A DNA stretch of 64,000 nt, taken from positions 22,839-86,838 of the forward strand of contig CALKWO010000156.1 of the NCBI GenBank assembly GCA_938003875.1, given 5' to 3'. The position numbers and the translations under genes are program-made. Below are positions 35,046 through 43,280 of this stretch, piece by piece; the stretch's first letter is position 1, and every line of letters starts with the position of its first letter. Source of the DNA: an uncultured bacterium (GTDB lineage: Bacteria > Planctomycetota > Uabimicrobiia > Uabimicrobiales > JABWCH01). The notes beneath the pieces are model-generated. The model was not told the DNA's origin, did no database searches, and was given only the letters and a program-made list of their open reading frames with translations.

Positions 35046-36161
35046 TTAAACCATGTACGCCTGCCGCCAGAGGATCGTTTTCTTTTGCTGAGCAAGAGGT
35101 TCGGTTAAGTTGGGAGTCGCTAAAAACTCGTATTCTTTCTGTGTCAGGTATCGGAGCAAGTCATCAATCGTATTCCCCTCGAACAAGGTCTTGATTTTAT
35201 CCGGCAAACCGAATTCTGCCTCGTATTGAGTCGGGTTCTTGACCGCATTCGGAATGGTGGTGATCGTTGTTACTTGTTCCTTGAAGCCTGCCTGCTCTAA
35301 TTCTCTCCTATGCTTGCCATTTGAGGGAACATAGCGGATATGATAAGGAAACCCGCCTTTCTGTATATCGGTGAAATCCGTCAAAAGCATGTGATCGTTT
35401 TCACCTTCCATGATCCCCATCTCATGGAGTACCGCATACGTTTTCAGCCTGGCGAGGTAATAATAAGAGCCTACCCCTTCGCTAAAAGGTATATCTTCGA
35501 CAAATATGCCTTGTTTGGTCAGCAATTTTTTGATTTGGGAGAAAAGCAGTTTGCGTTTTTCCCGCAATGCTTCAACCGATTCAAAATCGCAGATTTCCGA
35601 AGTCACGAACCACATAGCAAACATCGCATCGAATCGTTTTCTGATTGTATCGGCAATCTGAAGAAAATCCCCGGACAAATATTCGATTTTTATTCCGTCA
35701 ATTTTTTGATTTCTCGTTCCATAACATTTGGCAACTTTCTCGCGAGTCGCATCCACATGATCCGCCAGCAAATCATTAAACACTATCTCCCGTACACCAA
35801 GTTTCTTGGAAATCTCGATCTCCGGGATCGCCAGCCTGCCTGGCCCGCATCCCATAAAAAATACTTTGTTGGAGTGATTTTTCGTGGTCTGTCTTACCGT
35901 ATGTAGCGCAGTACGATATGTATTCGTGAGTAACTTCATATCCCCCAGAAGATTGGGAAAACCATGCCGTTCCAGATCAAATCCAATATAATTCCCGGCC
36001 ACAATGGTATTTTGATAAAAATCCTGCGTGATTTTATCTTGGTCGCCGAAAATAATATGAGCTGCTTTTTGGATATTCTCGTTACTCAATCCGTGGTGGA
36101 CATTTCCGGTATCCAAGGCTCGCTGGAGTTCTTCAGGTTCAAATGATAGTGTTCTTTCCAT
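35046..36161 (-). CDS. SAM-dependent methyltransferase
   Basis: 371 residues. Motif I is VFFMGCGPGRLAIPEIE (about residue 105), with an acidic residue in motif II (EIVFNDLLADHVDA) and a later FDAMFAMWFVTSEICDFE. The N-terminal ~95 residues are helical and the C-terminal ~100 contain GGFPYHIRYVPS. The methylated target is not predictable; small-molecule or peptide-modifying enzymes have this layout. It is convergent with the TrmB gene (3-base gap). No ribosome site precedes the ATG. Confidence 0.75.
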   Translation of the reverse strand: MERTLSFEPEELQRALDTGNVHHGLSNENIQKAAHIIFGDQDKITQDFYQNTIVAGNYIGFDLERHGFPNLLGDMKLLTNTYRTALHTVRQTTKNHSNKVFFMGCGPGRLAIPEIEISKKLGVREIVFNDLLADHVDATREKVAKCYGTRNQKIDGIKIEYLSGDFLQIADTIRKRFDAMFAMWFVTSEICDFESVEALREKRKLLFSQIKKLLTKQGIFVEDIPFSEGVGSYYYLARLKTYAVLHEMGIMEGENDHMLLTDFTDIQKGGFPYHIRYVPSNGKHRRELEQAGFKEQVTTITTIPNAVKNPTQYEAEFGLPDKIKTLFEGNTIDDLLRYLTQKEYEFLATPNLTEPLAQQKKTILWRQAYMV

Positions 36162-36254
36162 AGAAATGAGATTAATGGAATTAAAAAAGAGGCAACTAAA
36201 ATACTACATATTTCATAAAAGTCAATGTTACTATAGCATAATTTAGCGAGTTAC

Positions 36255-36305
36255 GCAAGTCTAAGAAATTAAAAAAAAGATAATTTTTTCTTAGATTTTA
36301 CTTGC
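36255..36305. repeat. Inverted repeat before the third tyrosine recombinase
   Basis: GCAAGTCTAAGAAA and a partner containing TTTCTTAG and ACTTGC form an interrupted palindrome. Further in, CCTTAGTTTTG near 36349 and its complement CAAAACTAAGG near 36532 are a second pair. These could be recombinase-binding arms. The rest of the 330-base gap 36162-36491 holds nothing else I can support. Confidence 0.4.
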
Positions 36306-36491
36306 CTTTGAACGGCATCTTCAATAAAATCATAAAAGTGACCAAAACCTTAGTTTTGTTCAATTATTTAAAGTACGCCGACCGCCTAAAATCCTCTTCA
36401 TTTCAAGCCCAAAAGCAGTTATCATGTTTTCTGCCTTTCCATCATCCAATTTCACAATATTTTTCTACCTCCTTCTGCAAATCTTTATTCT

Positions 36492-37190
36492 ATGAGTTTT
36501 CCTACACTTTTCCTTTCTCGCCAAAAGTCACCAAAACTAAGGAAAGGTGCACATATTGTCAAAAAATTCTCTCGATATTGCGTTGATCCGGTGGTTTGTC
36601 CAACGCAGGCCGAAATCAAAGTCATGTTGAAAGCGGCTCAAGAACGAAAGCAACAAGGCCGGGCAGGCATCAAAGACTGGATGTTCGTGGTCTTGGGGTT
36701 GAATACTGGTTTACGCATTTCGGAAATAGCAGGGCTGAAATGCGGCCATGTTATATACGCAAGAGCACTTTATCCCCATATTTTTGTAAAGCAGGGAAAA
36801 ACCCCCAATAGCAGGCGAATCGTCCCCTTAAATGATAGAGCAACTGAAGCGATCAAGGAATATATCAGCTTCAAAAACCGTTGGCAGGAAGCCATAGATG
36901 ACAATGCGCCTTTTCTGTTGCCCCCGTCTGGAGAAGGTCACTACAGCAGGTCCGGGCTTTATGCCTCTTTTCGTCGGGTGCTTTCGCTTTGTGCTGGGAT
37001 CGAAAAACCAGAGCGTTTTCACCCTCATAGCATGAGACATGCTTTTAGCAGCCATCTGTATGAAGCTACCAAAGATATCAAGCTCGTTAGTGAGCTTCTC
37101 GGACATAGCAGTGTGGAAGTCACCGCCCAGATGTACATTTCCATCTTTGCCTCCCAGAAAATCGAAGCGGTGCAGAAGTTGTATTTGTGA
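36492..37190 (+). CDS. Tyrosine recombinase
   Basis: Up to 232 residues. Catalytic residues are intact: Arg in NTGLRISEIAGL, Lys in KQGKTPNSRRIVPL, HSMRHAFSSHL, and LLGHSSVEVTAQMYISI with His and Tyr. The N-terminal core-binding domain is short or missing, as in the recombinase at 778. The first ATG has no ribosome site, so the start is uncertain. The stop is followed at once by a gene for a secreted protein with a normal ribosome site, suggesting a cargo boundary. It is one of four tyrosine recombinases in the window. Confidence 0.82.
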   Translation: MSFPTLFLSRQKSPKLRKGAHIVKKFSRYCVDPVVCPTQAEIKVMLKAAQERKQQGRAGIKDWMFVVLGLNTGLRISEIAGLKCGHVIYARALYPHIFVKQGKTPNSRRIVPLNDRATEAIKEYISFKNRWQEAIDDNAPFLLPPSGEGHYSRSGLYASFRRVLSLCAGIEKPERFHPHSMRHAFSSHLYEATKDIKLVSELLGHSSVEVTAQMYISIFASQKIEAVQKLYL

Positions 37191-37219
37191 ATATTTTGAA
37201 AATCTTTAAGGAAAAAGTA

Positions 37220-37888
37220 ATGGATCGTAGATTATTTTGTATTATCCTATTTTTTATTTTTTTCGGAATCGCCGAAGTGGATGCACTGGATATGCATGAC
37301 GGTTTGATTAATATCATAATGAGCCATAATAGGCAAAATGCTTTTCTAAGTGTAGTTACTTATAATGACCCCCCCTATAGAGATGGAAATGATAAAGTCT
37401 CTGCAATCGCTGTATTGATCATGCCCAACTTTCGATACGATGACATCATCGAAGAACTAGATTGGTGGCTTACTTTAAAAATTGCAAGCAAAGGAGGTAG
37501 CTTTGGAGAAGTAATGGGGGAAACCTTAAAACATGGTTTAAGTGGGGCTATGGATGAAGGGAGGATTTCTTTAATCTTGGAAATGTTGTTATTCAGAGAG
37601 GAAAATGGAACCTTTAAATATCATATTTACCGAGGATATGATACCAGTGGAAATTTGTATGGATTTGCCAATGCGTTACGAGGTGTAGCTATAGATAATC
37701 GTTTCAGCCCGGCTATCCAATTGGGTAAAACAATTGCTCAAATCCATAGCAATCCACAATTCCAATATGTCGATAAACTGGAGATGACTTATAAACAAGG
37801 ATATTTAGAAGTTGACAAAACCAGTATCCGTTACTATGTAGGTACTTATTCTAATATAATGGGATGCACTTCTATTAAATTACAATAA
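37220..37888 (+). CDS. Secreted hypothetical protein
   Basis: About 222 residues. The ATG at 37220 is preceded by AAGGA; a GTG at 37187 is less likely. The first ~20 residues (MDRRLFCIILFFIFFGIAEV) are a signal peptide or membrane anchor. The mature part is soluble and contains DNRFSPAIQLGKTIAQIHSN and QYVDKLEMTYKQGYLE. No family is recognised. With the next gene it forms a pair carrying ribosome sites, unlike the surrounding genes, so it may be later cargo. Confidence 0.55.
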   Translation: MDRRLFCIILFFIFFGIAEVDALDMHDGLINIIMSHNRQNAFLSVVTYNDPPYRDGNDKVSAIAVLIMPNFRYDDIIEELDWWLTLKIASKGGSFGEVMGETLKHGLSGAMDEGRISLILEMLLFREENGTFKYHIYRGYDTSGNLYGFANALRGVAIDNRFSPAIQLGKTIAQIHSNPQFQYVDKLEMTYKQGYLEVDKTSIRYYVGTYSNIMGCTSIKLQ

Positions 37889-37917
37889 TAGTAACAAAAT
37901 AACACAGGAGTCTTGCT

Positions 37918-38181
37918 ATGTTGACTGCATCGCGAAAAAAAGGGAATGTCTTTGTTATTTTGATAGGGATCACGATCCTCTTCTTTGGTCTAAGCTGGGT
38001 TTTTAAGCAACTAGGAGCACTTGCAGAATCCGATATTTTACTAGGAGTAGGAGGATTGACAGGTTTTTTAACAATCTTAGTTGTTTTATGGATTGTATTT
38101 GTAGCCCTTGTGAAACACCCTGTAGGTGCTTTTATCTTGTCTGTTATAGCAGATGTTATCATCACCTATTTAATGAAGTAA
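37918..38181 (+). CDS. Small membrane protein
   Basis: 87 residues with AGGAG before the ATG and hydrophobic helices at about 10-28, 38-58 and 64-84. It follows the secreted-protein gene by 29 bases and is probably co-transcribed with it. No family is recognised. Confidence 0.55.
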   Translation: MLTASRKKGNVFVILIGITILFFGLSWVFKQLGALAESDILLGVGGLTGFLTILVVLWIVFVALVKHPVGAFILSVIADVIITYLMK

Positions 38182-38244
38182 TGCCTACGATGCAAGGCGT
38201 AATTCCCCTATCGCCTTGCAATATTTCGTTGTCTTACTTTTCCT

Positions 38245-38556
38245 TCATTTCCCATTTCTTTGTGGATTATGTTTTTCAATTAGAAATTCCAATTCCTGCA
38301 TCAATTTTTTACATCGTCTTTCCCATATCTGCTCAGCATCTTTCTGGAAAAACCAGGCCAGGGGTTTGGCTGTTGCCTGAGAGATTTTGAGTAGATCAGC
38401 TAAAAAAAGATCCTTTTCCTCTCGTTCACGAAAAATTATCCAGGTACGGCTACGGGATAGATATTGCCCTAAATCGGCTTGCTTCATTCCGGCACTGATT
38501 CTAGCCTCTTTGATTTTTGAGCGGGCTTCGTTCACTAAAATTTTTTCGTTTGACAT
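38245..38556 (-). CDS. XRE-family helix-turn-helix protein
   Basis: About 103 residues. The segment ARSKIKEARISAGMKQADLG through LADLLKISQATAKPLAWFF is a cro/C1-type helix-turn-helix, and the C-terminal tail is a basic helix (CKKLMQELEFLIEKHNPQR). It is transcribed divergently from a second XRE-type gene at 38816, and the shared AT-rich gap of 260 bases probably contains their operators. It is the type of repressor that controls plasmid or prophage genes. Confidence 0.7.
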   Translation of the reverse strand: MSNEKILVNEARSKIKEARISAGMKQADLGQYLSRSRTWIIFREREEKDLFLADLLKISQATAKPLAWFFQKDAEQIWERRCKKLMQELEFLIEKHNPQRNGK

Positions 38557-38815
38557 ACACAAAAAATTAAGTTTATAGAATAATTGATCGCAAGAGCCAA
38601 AGTATTATACCCGATATTTTCCAGGTGAAAAGGCCAAATGTCGGACTTAGGCCGATACTTTTCTTAAACATTTTTTAAACAAATCGCTAATCAAATTGCC
38701 AACATTATATTTTGGCTTGTAGAAATAGTCAAGTCTCTCTGGTTGCACGATCAAAAAGAGTAGTTTATGATGATTTTTGTGTTCTATTTTGAAACATTTT
38801 TGTAACTTTTCCGCT

Positions 38816-39247
38816 ATGCCTATCCTACAAGTCCGCAGTCGCCTCCAGTACTACCGTCTTCGTTTGGGGCTATCGCAAGAAGAACTTGCCCAAAAAACAC
38901 AAAAACACCTCTTTTGCCTTGGTATCGAGTATCGCAGGGAATTATCCCTATGTAGCATTTCGCCAAGAATACGTCATGAGTTCCAAAGAAGGGGCTTTTG
39001 TATTGCTCCAAAATCACGGCTTGTTTTGAAAGAAACCAAGAAGAAATGGAGCATCCAGAAAACCCGATATATTCTTGAACTATTGGAAAACCGGATTGAA
39101 GTTTATGATACAGGCATTCACCCGATGACAATATCCCGGAATGAGAGAAATATTATTCAATGTCCCCACCCTGCTACTATGCAAAAACTGGCCCTGGCAG
39201 TAGGCGAACCCCTATACAAGGTCTTCCCGCCCGTGAAATTCAGATAA
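38816..39247 (+). CDS. XRE-family helix-turn-helix protein with long insert
   Basis: 143 residues from the ATG at 38816. The N-terminus (RSRLQYYRLRLGLSQEELAQ) is the first part of a cro/C1 helix-turn-helix. The C-terminus (TISRNERNIIQCPHPATMQK then LALAVGEPLYKVF) reads like the second part, with ~75 unusual residues between them. Either the domain is split by an insertion or two fragments are joined. It leads directly into the DnaC-like gene and could regulate the transfer module. Confidence 0.6.
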   Translation: MPILQVRSRLQYYRLRLGLSQEELAQKTQKHLFCLGIEYRRELSLCSISPRIRHEFQRRGFCIAPKSRLVLKETKKKWSIQKTRYILELLENRIEVYDTGIHPMTISRNERNIIQCPHPATMQKLALAVGEPLYKVFPPVKFR

Positions 39248-39278
39248 CATCCACGTTTTATTTTTTTTACTTGTTTTT

Positions 39279-40076
39279 ATGCCCTCGAATTGTCAGAAAT
39301 GTGACAATACCGGTTTTCTTGGCAAAAAAGTGTATTATTCGTTTTGCGATTTGATCGGAGAAGAATATTGCTTGTGCAACTTAGGCGACAAGGCATTTCG
39401 GAGATGGTGCCAAAGTGCGGAAGTCCAGCAATCCATCCGGCTCATTCGAAAAAAAGAAGTGGAGAAGGCATTGGCATTTTCAGAAATCCCGTCGTACTGG
39501 AAAGAAAAGACGCTGGCATCTTTGGAAGGCCAGGAAAATCTTATACTCACTGTCAATCGCTATCTGGACGGTTTTCCTAAATTTCGGGAACAGGGAATAG
39601 GCATGTATCTGTGGTCAGCGGGATCAGGGCGGGGTAAGACCCATGTTTTGAGTGCGGTTTGCAACGAGCTTATCCAAAGGTATCTGGTGCCATGTATTTT
39701 CATGACTGAGGAGCAGATGTATTTTCGCATCAGGGAGGCATATCAAAACCATGCCATATCCGAAAAAAAACAGTATCGGAAATTCATGGAGGCCAAGTGC
39801 TTGTTTCTGGATGATCTGGGAGCTACCAAGATAACTCCCTGGAAAAACGAGGTACTGACCGGGATTCTGGATTATCGCCTCAATCGTCGTCTCCCTACTT
39901 TTTTCACGTCCAATTTTTCACCAGAGGGGTATGAGCAAAACCTCCAAAGCTCGTTTGTAGCCAGGCCGGGCAGGATTACGTCCCGCATATACGAGATGTG
40001 CCGGGGGTTTATCCTTGAGGTGAAAGGTGAGGATTTTCGGAAAAAAATTGCTTTCAAGCTTCAAAATAAAATTTAA
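39279..40076 (+). CDS. DnaC/IstB-like AAA+ ATPase
   Basis: 265 residues. An N-terminal cysteine motif (CQKCDNTGFLG then YCLCNLG) resembles the zinc part of DnaC-like helicase loaders. The ATPase core follows: Walker A SAGSGRGKTHVL (about 110), Walker B CLFLDDLGATK, sensor 1 TFFTSNFSPEG, and Arg in GRITSRIYEMC. Such proteins load the replicative helicase or assist transposition; next to a coupling ATPase and a replication-relaxation gene, an element-replication role is likely. The gap to the next gene is 11 bases, so it is in an operon. Confidence 0.85.
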   Translation: MPSNCQKCDNTGFLGKKVYYSFCDLIGEEYCLCNLGDKAFRRWCQSAEVQQSIRLIRKKEVEKALAFSEIPSYWKEKTLASLEGQENLILTVNRYLDGFPKFREQGIGMYLWSAGSGRGKTHVLSAVCNELIQRYLVPCIFMTEEQMYFRIREAYQNHAISEKKQYRKFMEAKCLFLDDLGATKITPWKNEVLTGILDYRLNRRLPTFFTSNFSPEGYEQNLQSSFVARPGRITSRIYEMCRGFILEVKGEDFRKKIAFKLQNKI

Positions 40077-40087
40077 TAACATTTTTC

Positions 40088-42346
40088 ATGCGATTTTTCA
40101 GAAAAGACAACACGGGTAACGAACTTTGCTTCTTACGAATCGAAGTGTCTCGGAACAACGAGCAAGGGCCGCTCACTATGGAGCAGGTGCTTTTGGCCTT
40201 GCATGGACGAGGTTGTTCTTTGTCTTTTGAAAATTGGGGAGAAGATGGTATGTTACGACAGGCAATTGTCTTGCAACGGTCGCAAAAAGAATTTGTCATA
40301 AATCTGTTGGAAAAACATTATCCAGGTATCTTGGTCACAGAGGATAAAAATCCCCTGCCCCAAAGAAGAGAACTATCTACACAGGAATTGACTCTGGCTT
40401 CTGTGGCAATTTTTCCGATTCGGCGATATTCCCAAACGGCGGACTGGATACGAAAGGTCTGGACGGATACTCAGGCAGGGATATTATCTAGCCTTATCCG
40501 TGGCAACCGTTTTATCCAGATCATTTTCGAGCCGGAAAAACCTTCATGGCGCAAGAAAGGCAAGCACACGCTGGCGATCTATGAAGCCTTTTCCTCAATC
40601 TGGATATTTCGGAGATGCTGGAAATGGCGGGATGCGTTCTTTCAAGCGGTGTATCGTAGCTTTTGGCTCAGAGTCTTTTGTTTGATTTTGGTTCGAGGAC
40701 AAGCCCAGAGAATGCCCGAAAAAATTGACCATCGAGGACACGGCAAGGAATCTGTGGAAGAGGCAGTTGTTTCAAAGCTTTCACAGATCGGGTTTCGGGT
40801 GACGATTCGATTGATTTGCTCAAAGCAGGATGCAAAGGAAGCAATCAGGGAGATGGCAGGGGGTTTTGCGCAATTCGGTATTCCAGAACTCAACGAATTT
40901 CGCTTGAAAGGAAAAAAGCCGGTACATGATTCAAAACTTGCCCAGGCCAGAAAACATAGCGAGAGCATGGTGCTTTCTCTGGAGGAACTGGCTGGCATTC
41001 TGGTGCTTCCCACAAAGCAAACCAATATATCAGAGCTTTCCAGGGCATCCTTTCGGGTACTCCCTTATTGCCATAAGAAGCGAGGGATCAGCATCGGCAC
41101 TTCGATTGGTTCCCAGAAAGAAATAAAAATATCGTATCGGGAACTTTCCAGGCATCTGGCGGTATTCGGAAAAACCGGGGTAGGGAAATCTACGTTACTG
41201 CTCTCGATTCTTCATGGTCTTATGGAAAAGGGACAGGGACTGGGATTACTCGATCCGCATGGGGATTTGCTCCAAAACGTTTTGGCAATTATCCCCCAGG
41301 GGCGACAAAACGATGTAGTTTTGATGGATTTAACGGACGCGGAATATCCGATCTCCCTCAATCTCCTTTCCCAAGAAGCCGGAAGAAAAGACCGCATCAC
41401 GGCATCTATCGTGGATTCTTTCCGAACGATTTTTGCCGACAGTTGGGGGCCGAGGACAGACTATATTTTGAACCAGGCGGTATATACCCTTCTGGAACAG
41501 CCGAAAACCAGCCTGCTAGGAATACCAAGATTATTGATGGATTACAAATATCGCAAAGAATGCCTCCAATATGTTCATGACCCAGTCATCCGATCTTTCT
41601 GGGCAATGGAATATTCCTCTATGCCGGCTCGATTGAGAGTGGAAGCGATCACGCCCATTCTCAACAAGGTGAATCGTTTCCTGATGGTGCCTATGATCCG
41701 CAATATGCTGGGGCAAAAGGAAAACAAGGTTCACTTTCGGCAAATCATGGACGAGAGGAAAATCTTGCTGATCCACCTGCCCAAAGGGATTCTGGGAGAA
41801 GAAAACTCGGTTCTGCTAGGCAATCTTCTGCTTGCTCATCTTCAACTGGCGGCCTTGAGCCGGGCTGAGGAAAAAACTTCAAACAGGATACCGTTCTATA
41901 TGGTAGTAGATGAATTACAGCATTTTTTATCCCGAAGCATAGGTTCCATCGAAACCATTTTAGCAGAAGGACGGAAATACCGGATGCACCTGATCCTGGC
42001 CTGCCAGCATGTTTCTCAGCTCGGCGGATTGGCCGAAACCATCTTCGGCAATGTCAACACAATGGCAAGCTTTGCCTTGGGACACCAGGATGCTCAAAAA
42101 CTCGCCGGATATTTTCGGGATGTGGAAAGCGACGATCTTCTAAATTTGCCTGCTTATCATGCCTATCTGAAAACAGAACACGAGGGCAAGCATCAAGTAT
42201 TCTCTTTTCGCACTGCCAAACCTGGGATCAATCATGATATTTCCTCTCAAATACAGGAAAATTCCCGTGCCAAATATGCCCGCCCAAGAAGAGAAGTTGA
42301 GGAGGAAATTGAAAAATTTTTCCGATCTGAACTCGCTTTACCATAA
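40088..42346 (+). CDS. VirD4/HerA-type coupling ATPase
   Basis: 752 residues. The first ~330 residues lack clear motifs. Then come LAVFGKTGVGKSTLLLSILH (Walker A, about 360), GLLDPHGDLLQNVLAIIPQG, NDVVLMDLTDAEYPISLNLL, KILLIHLPKGILGEENSVLL, FYMVVDELQHFL (Walker B) and HLILACQHVSQLGG (glutamine sensor). This order is typical of DUF87/TraD-type coupling proteins in plasmids of many bacteria. It pairs with the replication-relaxation gene 27 bases downstream, matching the minus-strand pair at 12.6-16.7 kb. It probably drives DNA transfer between cells, or DNA handling in a related process. Confidence 0.82.
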   Translation: MRFFRKDNTGNELCFLRIEVSRNNEQGPLTMEQVLLALHGRGCSLSFENWGEDGMLRQAIVLQRSQKEFVINLLEKHYPGILVTEDKNPLPQRRELSTQELTLASVAIFPIRRYSQTADWIRKVWTDTQAGILSSLIRGNRFIQIIFEPEKPSWRKKGKHTLAIYEAFSSIWIFRRCWKWRDAFFQAVYRSFWLRVFCLILVRGQAQRMPEKIDHRGHGKESVEEAVVSKLSQIGFRVTIRLICSKQDAKEAIREMAGGFAQFGIPELNEFRLKGKKPVHDSKLAQARKHSESMVLSLEELAGILVLPTKQTNISELSRASFRVLPYCHKKRGISIGTSIGSQKEIKISYRELSRHLAVFGKTGVGKSTLLLSILHGLMEKGQGLGLLDPHGDLLQNVLAIIPQGRQNDVVLMDLTDAEYPISLNLLSQEAGRKDRITASIVDSFRTIFADSWGPRTDYILNQAVYTLLEQPKTSLLGIPRLLMDYKYRKECLQYVHDPVIRSFWAMEYSSMPARLRVEAITPILNKVNRFLMVPMIRNMLGQKENKVHFRQIMDERKILLIHLPKGILGEENSVLLGNLLLAHLQLAALSRAEEKTSNRIPFYMVVDELQHFLSRSIGSIETILAEGRKYRMHLILACQHVSQLGGLAETIFGNVNTMASFALGHQDAQKLAGYFRDVESDDLLNLPAYHAYLKTEHEGKHQVFSFRTAKPGINHDISSQIQENSRAKYARPRREVEEEIEKFFRSELALP

Positions 42347-42373
42347 ACCATATATTCTTTAATCCACCTTCCC

Positions 42374-43216
42374 ATGTTTCACACTGCTGTCATTCATACG
42401 CCTAAACGCCTGGATATTATGGAATTGTTAAATTTAACGATGGTCACAGCCCATATTCTCGTAGCGGGCGGAATTGTACAGGGCAAAAGGAAATCTTTTA
42501 TTCACGATCTCCGCTCTGCTCAAAAGTATCTGAGAAGCCTACGTAAAGCCGGGTATGTGGGCTTTTTTTCCTATCCTACGAAAATAGGACGACAGAAATA
42601 CTACCACAAACTCTCAGAAACCCCGGAACTACCCTATCACGAAATCCAGCAGAGTTTGATCACCCACGATTCCATTACCGCACTATTTTTGACGCACCTC
42701 TTTCGGGTCAGCCGAAAATATGGAATCTCCCTGCGCTGGTACCCTCCTTTTCCAATCGGAGATAAGCAATCTGATGGAGGTATCGCTCTGTTCAACCGTA
42801 AAAAGCTTCTTTGCTCCTTGCTCTTGGAAACCGACACTGGCTCTCACGATCATCATGAAATTCGAGAAAAGCTTGAAGCCTACGTACCATGCCTTACAGA
42901 ACAACCTCACCGTCGGATTGTGTTCCTGACCGCTGGAGAGCAACGAAAAAAGAATATATACCAGACAATCCATGATTATCTGCAATCTAAGAAAATCCAA
43001 GAAAGGATACTTTGCCTAACACCTGCCAATTTCCCGAAAGATATGGATCTTTTTACTGCCTATCCTTTGTTTTTTCCCCACATTTCCCGTGACCTTCCTT
43101 GTGATGGGCAGGTCACTTCTGAGGGCACTCATCAAAACGAAAATAGCCTGGCAGATACATCAATACGATTGACTGGAATAAGCGAAAAAAAGAAAGCAGT
43201 CGCCTCTCCATTCTAG
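42374..43216 (+). CDS. Replication-relaxation family protein
   Basis: 280 residues. An N-terminal winged helix (HDLRSAQKYLRSLRKAGYVG then YPTKIGRQKYYHKLSE) is followed by a nuclease-like core: SDGGIALFNRKKLLCSLLLE with TDTGSHDHHEIREKLEAYVP, and RIVFLTAGEQRKKNIYQTI. The D...E-x-T arrangement fits the PF13814-type replication-relaxation proteins. The C-terminal ~60 residues look disordered. It follows the coupling ATPase in the same operon. The family is implicated in plasmid replication or relaxation for transfer; details are not established. Confidence 0.65.
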   Translation: MFHTAVIHTPKRLDIMELLNLTMVTAHILVAGGIVQGKRKSFIHDLRSAQKYLRSLRKAGYVGFFSYPTKIGRQKYYHKLSETPELPYHEIQQSLITHDSITALFLTHLFRVSRKYGISLRWYPPFPIGDKQSDGGIALFNRKKLLCSLLLETDTGSHDHHEIREKLEAYVPCLTEQPHRRIVFLTAGEQRKKNIYQTIHDYLQSKKIQERILCLTPANFPKDMDLFTAYPLFFPHISRDLPCDGQVTSEGTHQNENSLADTSIRLTGISEKKKAVASPF

Positions 43217-43280
43217 CCCCGACAGTATATCTTTTTTTACTCTCTTACAAGGAACGTTTCTATCTTTTAATTTTATCACT

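Noticed and set aside
36302..36586. Plus-strand frame before the third recombinase
   Set aside because: It overlaps the recombinase start in another frame and has low-complexity composition.
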